From the NCBI GenBank assembly GCA_013824055.1, contig PNNE01000431.1:1-10428 (forward strand): 10,428 nt of DNA. The letters are read 5' to 3'. Position 1 is the stretch's first letter, and each line of letters begins with the position of its first letter. Source of the DNA: Rhodobacter sp. (GTDB lineage: Bacteria; Pseudomonadota; Alphaproteobacteria; Rhodobacterales; Rhodobacteraceae). The translations under genes were made by a program, and so were the position numbers. Positions 6,168 to 10,428 of this stretch are shown piece by piece. Below the pieces are notes generated by a model, which worked only from the letters and a program-made list of their open reading frames with translations, had not been told where the DNA came from and did not search any database.

Positions 6168-6728
6168 ATGCGGATCATTGGCGGCAATCGACGTGGCCTG
6201 AAGCTTGCCGAGGTTGGCGAGGGCGATGCTGCGGCGCATCTGCGGCCGACCTCGGACCGGGTGCGCGAGGCGATCTTCAACCTCTTGATCAATGCCCACG
6301 GCAACCCGGTCACGGGCGCGCGGGTGCTGGACCTGTTCGCGGGGACCGGCGCGCTGGGGCTGGAGGCGCTGAGCCGGGGGGCGTTGCAGGCGACCTTCGT
6401 GGATGACGGGGCCAAGGCGCTGGCGCTGATCCGGGCGAACATCGCCAGGATGCGGGCTGAAGGCGAGACGCGGGTGATCCGGCAGGACGCGCGTCGGCTG
6501 GGGCCGAATGCCGGGGCGGGATACGGGCTGGTGTTCCTCGACCCGCCGTATGGCAAGGGCCTGGGCGAGGCGGCCCTGGCGGCGGTGCTGGCCGGGGGAT
6601 GGCTTTCGCCAGGGGCGATGGTGGTCTGGGAGGAAGGAGCGGCCCCGGCGGTGCCCGAGGGCTTTTCTGTCACGGACCAACGCAAGTATGGCGATACCGT
6701 CGTGACCCTGTTGGAAGCAACCGCATGA
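6168..6728 (+). CDS. rsmD: 16S rRNA (guanine(966)-N(2))-methyltransferase RsmD
   Basis: The 186-aa product transfers a methyl group from S-adenosylmethionine to N2 of G966 of 16S rRNA during 30S assembly. It opens MRIIGGNRRGLKL and carries RPTSDRVREAIFNLL (26-40), both typical of RsmD. SAM-binding motif I, VLDLFAGTGALG, is at 53-64 and the catalytic DPPY motif (IV) at 125-128. Length matches the family (about 185-200 aa). GGAGA at 6158-6162 lies 5 nt before the ATG. Its stop codon overlaps the start of the next gene by 4 bp (ATGA), indicating translational coupling with the HAD phosphatase. In other bacteria rsmD often neighbours coaD or ftsY; neither is here. Confidence 0.95.
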   Translation: MRIIGGNRRGLKLAEVGEGDAAAHLRPTSDRVREAIFNLLINAHGNPVTGARVLDLFAGTGALGLEALSRGALQATFVDDGAKALALIRANIARMRAEGETRVIRQDARRLGPNAGAGYGLVFLDPPYGKGLGEAALAAVLAGGWLSPGAMVVWEEGAAPAVPEGFSVTDQRKYGDTVVTLLEATA

Positions 6729-7390
6729 CCCGCCCCGAAGCCGTGCTGTTCGACTGCGACGGAGTGGTCATCGACAGCGAGGGGCCGACGCTGGCGCTGT
6801 TCGTCGAGGAACTGGCGGCACATGGCTTGCCGCTGACGCTGGAGGCCTTCGAGGCGGATTACCTGGGCCAGACGGTCGAGATGGTGGCCCGGCAGGCAAC
6901 CGCGGCAGGCGCGCGACTGCCAGACGGGTGGGTGGCGCATTTCTACGCGCGGATGAATGGCCTGCTGATCGCCGGGGTGCCTTTGGTGCCGGGTCTGGAG
7001 GCGGTGCTGGACCGGCTGGACGCGGCGCAGGTTCCCTATGCGATCGGCTCGAACGGGTCGCTGGCGAAGATGAAGATCACGCTTGGCCAGCACGGGATCG
7101 AGGGGCGGTTCCGGGCGGTGCTGTCGGGGCAGGCCCTGGGCGCGCCGAAGCCTGCGCCGGATGTCTATCTGGCAGCGGCAGCGGCTTGTGGCGTGCGACC
7201 GCAGGCTTGCGTGGTGATCGAGGACAGCGCGATGGGCGCGCGGGCGGCGCTGGCGGCGGGGATGCGCTGCCTTGGCTATGCAGGGCACGGGCCGGGGACG
7301 GCGACGGCGCAGTCGGTGGCGGCGCTGGGCGTGCCGCTGTTTCACCGGATGGAAGAGTTGCCGGGTCTGCTGGGGATCGGTGCGCTGTAG
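6725..7390 (+). CDS. HAD-superfamily hydrolase (subfamily IA, phosphatase/phosphomutase-like)
   Basis: The 221-aa product contains all four HAD motifs: FDCDGVVIDSEG (nucleophile D10, acid/base D12), IGSNGS (S109), PKPAPD (K142) and VIEDSAMG (E166, D167). A helical cap at about residues 20-85 lies between motifs I and II, the C1-cap arrangement of phosphoglycolate phosphatase and beta-phosphoglucomutase relatives. It therefore probably hydrolyses or rearranges a small phosphorylated metabolite in the cytoplasm; the substrate cannot be read from the sequence. The ATG at 6725 overlaps the rsmD stop (ATGA) and starts MTRPEAVLFDCDG, right at the nucleophile motif, so it is preferred over in-frame starts inside rsmD. 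Its stop lies 23 bp from the convergent recR stop, with no clear terminator hairpin between. Confidence 0.9.
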   Translation: MTRPEAVLFDCDGVVIDSEGPTLALFVEELAAHGLPLTLEAFEADYLGQTVEMVARQATAAGARLPDGWVAHFYARMNGLLIAGVPLVPGLEAVLDRLDAAQVPYAIGSNGSLAKMKITLGQHGIEGRFRAVLSGQALGAPKPAPDVYLAAAAACGVRPQACVVIEDSAMGARAALAAGMRCLGYAGHGPGTATAQSVAALGVPLFHRMEELPGLLGIGAL

Positions 7391-7413
7391 CGCACCCTAG
7401 TCCTGAACCAGCA

Positions 7414-8013
7414 TCAGAGTTTGCGGCGGGCGCGCAGGGCGGCGCCGATGGTGCCGTCGTCAAGGTAGTCAAGCTCGCCGCCGATGGGCACGCCTTGCGC
7501 GAGGGTGGTGATCTGCGCGTCGGTGCCCGCCAGCGCGTCGGCGATGTAATGGGCCGTCGTCTGCCCGTCGACGGTGGCGTTTAGGGCGAGGATGACCTCT
7601 CGCGTCTTCTCCTCGGTCACGCGGGCGACAAGGCGGGGGATGCCCAGTTCGTCGGGGCCGATGGCGTCCAGGGCCGACAGGGTGCCGCCAAGCACGTGAT
7701 AGCGGCCCTTGAACGCTTGTCCACGCTCCATCGCCCAGAGGTCGGCGACGTCTTCGACCACGCAGATCTCGCCGGTCGCGCGGGCAGGGTTGGCGCAGAT
7801 GCCGCAGACCTCGGTCGTGGAGATGTTGCCGCACAGGCTGCACTCCCTGGCCGCAAGGGCGACCTCGGCAAGAGACTGGGCGAGGGGGGCCATCAGCTGT
7901 GCGCGCTTCTTCAACAGGACCAGCACCGCGCGGCGGGCGGACCTTGGCCCAAGGCCGGGAAGCCGGGCCATCAGCTCGATCAGCGCCTCGATGCCGGTCT
8001 CGTCCCTGGACAT
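7414..8013 (-). CDS. recR: Recombination mediator RecR
   Basis: RecR works with RecO (and RecF) to load RecA onto SSB-coated single-stranded DNA during gap repair. The 199-aa product has the usual order: an N-terminal helix-hairpin-helix (LMARLPGLGPRSARR, about 14-28), a four-cysteine zinc finger (C58, C61, C70, C73), a Toprim domain (EICVVEDVADLWAME, E87/D88, then YHVLGG) and the C-terminal GVPIGGELDYLDDGTI element. Length fits the family (about 200 aa). The ATG at 8013 shares one base with the ybaB stop (TGATG), so translation is probably coupled; further in-frame sequence upstream is the out-of-frame shadow of ybaB. The ybaB-recR pairing is conserved across bacteria. Confidence 0.97.
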   Translation of the reverse strand: MSRDETGIEALIELMARLPGLGPRSARRAVLVLLKKRAQLMAPLAQSLAEVALAARECSLCGNISTTEVCGICANPARATGEICVVEDVADLWAMERGQAFKGRYHVLGGTLSALDAIGPDELGIPRLVARVTEEKTREVILALNATVDGQTTAHYIADALAGTDAQITTLAQGVPIGGELDYLDDGTIGAALRARRKL

Positions 8014-8357
8014 CAGAACGGCAGCTTCATGCCCGGCGGGATGCCCATCGCTTCGGCCAGGCGGGACATTTCCTGCTCGCTGCGCGCCCGTGCCTTCAGT
8101 TGCGCATCGTGGATCGCGGCCAGGATCAGGTCCTCGACCACTTCCTTTTCGCTGGCGACCAGGATCGAGGGGTCGATGTCCAGCCCGGTAACCTCGCCTT
8201 TCGCGGTGGCGCGGGCCTTGACGAGGCCGGCCCCGGCTTCGCCCACCACCACGATGCGGGCGAGGTCCTCCTGCATCTCGGCCAGCTTGCCCTGCATTTC
8301 CGTCGCGGCCTTCATCATCTTGGCCATGTCGCCAAATCCGCCCAGACCTTTCAGCAT
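8013..8357 (-). CDS. ybaB: YbaB/EbfC family nucleoid-associated protein
   Basis: This 114-aa DNA-binding protein begins MLKGLGGFGDMAKMMKAATE and carries the family pattern MQGKLAEMQEDLA (21-33), a beta-rich centre (VKARATAKGEVTGLDIDPSIL) and EKEVVEDLILAAIHDAQLKA (70-89), ending MGIPPGMKLPF. YbaB/EbfC dimers bind DNA with little sequence specificity and are thought to help organise the nucleoid; the near-universal linkage to recR, and often dnaX, suggests a role connected with repair or replication. GGAG about 8 nt upstream supports the ATG at 8357. Unlike the usual dnaX-ybaB-recR order, a GNAT gene lies between dnaX and this gene, with a 59-bp gap holding a candidate promoter. Confidence 0.95.
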   Translation of the reverse strand: MLKGLGGFGDMAKMMKAATEMQGKLAEMQEDLARIVVVGEAGAGLVKARATAKGEVTGLDIDPSILVASEKEVVEDLILAAIHDAQLKARARSEQEMSRLAEAMGIPPGMKLPF

Positions 8358-8380
8358 GTCGTTCTCCGTCTGTTTCCCAT

Positions 8381-8409
8381 GAGATACGGGCTGCGGGGGC
8401 AGGGTGCAA
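8381..8409 (-). promoter_or_regulatory. Candidate promoter for ybaB-recR
   Basis: On the minus strand TTGCAC (8409-8404) and TATCTC (8386-8381) are separated by 17 bp. This would start transcription near 8375, leaving a leader of about 18 nt with the ybaB Shine-Dalgarno. It lies in the only gap of this minus-strand cluster, just after the GNAT stop. The hexamers match the sigma70 consensus in three positions each, so this is tentative. Confidence 0.28.
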
Positions 8410-8416
8410 GGTTACG

Positions 8417-8893
8417 TCATGGCGCGAAAGAGCATTCGGCGCGAAAGAGCATTCGGCGCGGGATGAAGCCGTTGGCGCGGAAGAAGGCGTGGGCGTCGGT
8501 GTTCGCTTCCCAGGTGTCGAGCAGGATCTCGTCGGCTTGCAACTCGCGGGCAAGCTGTCTTGCGGCTTGCAGCAGCGCGCGGCCCTGGCCCCTGCGGCGG
8601 GCGTCGGGGGCGACGGCGATGTGCTCGATCATCAGCCGCCGATACCCGGGAGAGAAGACCGACGGCTCGCGGGTCTGCAGCTGGCACAGGGCGTAGCCGG
8701 TCGCGGGCTCGCCGGTCAGGAAGCCGGTGCAGGCGGGGTCGCCTAGCCGGTCGGCGAACCAGTCGGTCAGCGCCTGCGGGTCGGGGTCAGGGAAGAAGGC
8801 CTCGGGGTAGTGCGCGGCATGCCAGGATTGCACATGGGCGTTCAGGCGGGCCAGCGTTGCGGCGTCGTCGCGCGTGGCACGGCGGGGGGTCAT
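8417..8893 (-). CDS. GNAT-family N-acetyltransferase with altered C-terminus
   Basis: The 158-aa product has the GNAT fold signatures: LMIEHIAVAPDARRRGQGRA contains beta-strand 4 and the acetyl-CoA pyrophosphate loop (RRRGQG, 99-104), and DTWEANTDAHAFFRANGFIP (126-145) is the usual motif B with an aromatic pair before the GF turn. It should transfer an acetyl group from acetyl-CoA to an amine; the substrate (metabolite, antibiotic, peptide or protein N-terminus) is unknown. The ATG at 8893 overlaps the dnaX stop by 4 bp (ATGA), so translation is coupled to dnaX. The last residues are unusual: a 17-bp tandem duplication shifts the frame so the protein ends FRAECSFAP instead of the FRAMT that a single copy would give. 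Motifs upstream are untouched, so activity is probably retained. Confidence 0.85.
   Translation of the reverse strand: MTPRRATRDDAATLARLNAHVQSWHAAHYPEAFFPDPDPQALTDWFADRLGDPACTGFLTGEPATGYALCQLQTREPSVFSPGYRRLMIEHIAVAPDARRRGQGRALLQAARQLARELQADEILLDTWEANTDAHAFFRANGFIPRRMLFRAECSFAP
8421..8460. repeat. 17-bp direct tandem duplication in the 3' end of the GNAT gene
   Basis: GGCGCGAAAGAGCATTC occurs twice without a gap (8421-8437 and 8438-8454) and is followed by the first 6 bases of a third copy (8455-8460). The copies are identical, suggesting a recent slippage event. Seventeen is not a multiple of three, so each copy gained or lost changes the reading frame at the GNAT C-terminus and moves the stop codon from 8412 (single-copy frame) to 8417. 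Confidence 0.92.
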
Positions 8894-10428
8894 TGCTCGA
8901 ACGGGTCCCAGTCGTCATCCAGCTCGGGGTCGGCCTGGGGCAACGCGGCTTCGGCGGCCTGGGCGGTGATGGCTTCGGGGCTGCGGACCTCGGAGATCCT
9001 GGCGCCGGGGAAGGCGGTCAGGATGGCCTGCACCAGGGGGTTGTCGGCGGCTTCGGCGCGGACCTGCTGCAGCTCGGCGTTGCGGGTTTCCGCGACGGTG
9101 GCTTGCCCGCCGGAGGAGACGACCGAAACGCCCCAGCGCGCGCCGGTCCAGCCTTGCAGGCGCTGGCCAAGGCGCGAGGCGAGGTCGGGCCTGGCACCGG
9201 GGGCCGGTTCGAACTCGATCCGGCCAGGGGCATAGCGGGCGAGGCGCAGCCCGGTCTCGACCTCGTTCAACAGCAGCATGTCGCGCTTCTGGCGGATCAG
9301 CTCGATGACCTGATCGAAGGTGGCGTAGACCTGAAGCTGACCTTCGGCCAGGGCCGGGGCGGTGGCGGCCATCGTCGCGCCGCGGGTCGGGGCAGAGTGC
9401 ATCGGCGCCATGCGGGCAGAATGGACGGTGCTGCCGCCAGCGGGGGCCCCACCCGCGATGCCGCCGCCGCCCGAGGGCGGGCGTGGCTGGTCCGAGAGCC
9501 GTTTCACCAGTGTCTCGGGATCGGGCAGGTCGGCGACATGGGTCAGGCGGATCACGGCCATCTCGGCAGCCATCATCGCGTTGGGGGCCAGCGCCACCTC
9601 TTCGATCGCCTTCAGCAGCATCTGCCACATCCGGGTCAGCGCGCGCATCGGCAGACGGCTGGCCATGTCCTGCCCGCGGGACTGTTCGTCAGGCGGGGTG
9701 GTCGGGTCCTCGGCCGCCGCCGGGTTGATCTTGATGACGGAAATCCAGTGCGTGATCTCGGCCAGGTCGCGCAGGACGGCCATCGGATCGGCGCCGTCGG
9801 CATATTGGCCGCCAAGCTCCGCAAGCGCGGTCGCGGCGTCGCCCGTCATGATCAGGTCGAACAGGTCCAGCGTGCGGCCCCGGTCGGCCAGACCCAGCAT
9901 GGCGCGGACCTGCTCGCCCGAGGTCTCGCCCGCGCCGTGGGCGATGGCCTGGTCCATCAGGCTCATCGCGTCGCGGACCGAGCCTTCGGCAGCGCGGGTG
10001 ATCAGGGCGAAGGCGTCCTGCGCCAGTCTGGCACCTTCCAGGTCTGCCACCCTGGACAGGTGGGCCATCATGACGTCCGGCTCGATCCGTTTCAGGTCGA
10101 AGCGCTGGCAACGCGACAGGACGGTGACGGGGACCTTGCGGATTTCGGTGGTGGCGAAGATGAACTTGACGTGGGCCGGGGGCTCCTCCAGCGTCTTCAG
10201 AAGCGCGTTGAAGGCTGCCGTGGACAGCATGTGGACTTCGTCGATGATGTAGACCTTGAACCGCGCGCTGGCGGCCCGGTAGTGGACGCTGTCGATGATC
10301 TCGCGGATGTCGCCGACCCCGGTGCGGGAGGCGGCGTCCATCTCCATCACGTCGACGTGGCGGCCTTCGGCGATGGCGATGCAGGGCTCGCAGACGCCGC
10401 AGGGCTCCGTGGTCGGGCCGCCGGTGCC
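8890..10428 (-). CDS. dnaX: DNA polymerase III subunit gamma/tau (5' end beyond window)
   Basis: The window holds 512 codons of DnaX plus stop; the N-terminus with Walker A is outside. Numbering from the right edge, the zinc module EPCGVCEPC (8-16; three of four Cys visible) is followed by VDVMEMDAASRTGVGDIREI, the Walker B/DExH motif DEVHM (63-67), sensor 1 (FATTEIRKVPVTVLSRCQRF) and sensor 2 (GSVRDAMSLMDQAI), then the clamp-loader collar and a Gly/Pro/Ala-rich linker (PRPPSGGGGIAGGAPAGGST) before a C-terminal domain ending DDDWDPFEQ. DnaX forms the ATPase core of the clamp loader that places the beta sliding clamp on DNA; the C-terminal domain of tau contacts the polymerase and helicase. 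The full-length C-terminal region indicates a tau product. I found no run of four or more A or T, so an E. coli-style frameshift making gamma is unlikely. Its stop overlaps the GNAT start. Confidence 0.96.
   Translation of the reverse strand, partial: GTGGPTTEPCGVCEPCIAIAEGRHVDVMEMDAASRTGVGDIREIIDSVHYRAASARFKVYIIDEVHMLSTAAFNALLKTLEEPPAHVKFIFATTEIRKVPVTVLSRCQRFDLKRIEPDVMMAHLSRVADLEGARLAQDAFALITRAAEGSVRDAMSLMDQAIAHGAGETSGEQVRAMLGLADRGRTLDLFDLIMTGDAATALAELGGQYADGADPMAVLRDLAEITHWISVIKINPAAAEDPTTPPDEQSRGQDMASRLPMRALTRMWQMLLKAIEEVALAPNAMMAAEMAVIRLTHVADLPDPETLVKRLSDQPRPPSGGGGIAGGAPAGGSTVHSARMAPMHSAPTRGATMAATAPALAEGQLQVYATFDQVIELIRQKRDMLLLNEVETGLRLARYAPGRIEFEPAPGARPDLASRLGQRLQGWTGARWGVSVVSSGGQATVAETRNAELQQVRAEAADNPLVQAILTAFPGARISEVRSPEAITAQAAEAALPQADPELDDDWDPFEQ

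Noticed and set aside
4380..6680. 766-codon open frame on the minus strand opposite the reductase and rsmD
   Set aside because: Same explanation: low-complexity Arg/Gln/Pro/His-rich translation, no motif, and it conflicts with the peroxiredoxin, reductase and rsmD genes.
6599..6724. N-terminal extension of the HAD phosphatase into rsmD
   Set aside because: The added 42 residues are an out-of-frame reading of rsmD, and the ATGA overlap at 6725 starts the protein next to the nucleophile motif.
8358..8416. Possible SRP RNA (ffs) gene near dnaX/ybaB
   Set aside because: SRP RNA genes sometimes lie near dnaX, but the only gap here is 59 bp, too short, and lacks the conserved SRP loop motif.
8014..8553. 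N-terminal extension of recR through ybaB
   Set aside because: The extra residues are an out-of-frame reading of ybaB; the start at 8013 gives a normal 199-aa RecR with the expected 1-bp overlap with ybaB.
9362..10252. 296-codon plus-strand frame opposite dnaX
   Set aside because: Ser/Arg/Ala-rich with no domain; DnaX motifs on the minus strand explain this region fully.

Overview
This is a dense, high-GC stretch of an alphaproteobacterial chromosome, most likely from the Rhodobacteraceae (Paracoccus/Rhodobacter-type). The assignment rests on strong G/C third-position bias, a dnaX–(GNAT)–ybaB–recR cluster, a zinc-ribbon membrane protein divergent from ftsE, and a conserved-unknown protein resembling the Rhodobacteraceae DUF6478 group. 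Nearly all of it is coding. I see no rRNA, tRNA, CRISPR array, insertion sequence, integrase or attachment site.

Layout, left to right. (1) The first 39 codons of ftsE run off the left edge on the minus strand, back to back with a plus-strand gene for an MJ0042-type zinc-ribbon, single-pass membrane protein. (2) ilvD, the branched-chain amino-acid dihydroxy-acid dehydratase, is followed tightly by two uncharacterised genes (257 and 116 aa), probably one transcript. (3) That unit converges on a minus-strand PrxII/Prx5-type peroxiredoxin, and the 75-bp gap between the two stop codons is almost filled by a 26-bp-stem inverted repeat, probably a bidirectional terminator. (4) Divergent from the peroxiredoxin is a 400-aa FAD/NAD ferredoxin-reductase-family protein, followed by rsmD (16S rRNA m2G966 methyltransferase), which overlaps a HAD phosphatase gene by 4 bp. 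(5) The rest is on the minus strand: dnaX (gamma/tau clamp-loader subunit, 5' end outside the window), a GNAT acetyltransferase overlapping dnaX by 4 bp, ybaB, and recR overlapping ybaB by 1 bp.

Functionally this is mostly housekeeping: cell division (FtsE and perhaps the zinc-ribbon protein), valine/isoleucine/leucine synthesis, peroxide defence, electron transfer, ribosome modification, and replication/recombinational repair. No new multi-gene system is evident. The most distinctive items are small: a 17-bp tandem duplication that shifts the frame at the end of the GNAT gene, a perfect inverted repeat covering the ilvD ribosome-binding site, the long convergent-gene hairpin, and the ZitP-like zinc-ribbon protein beside ftsE.
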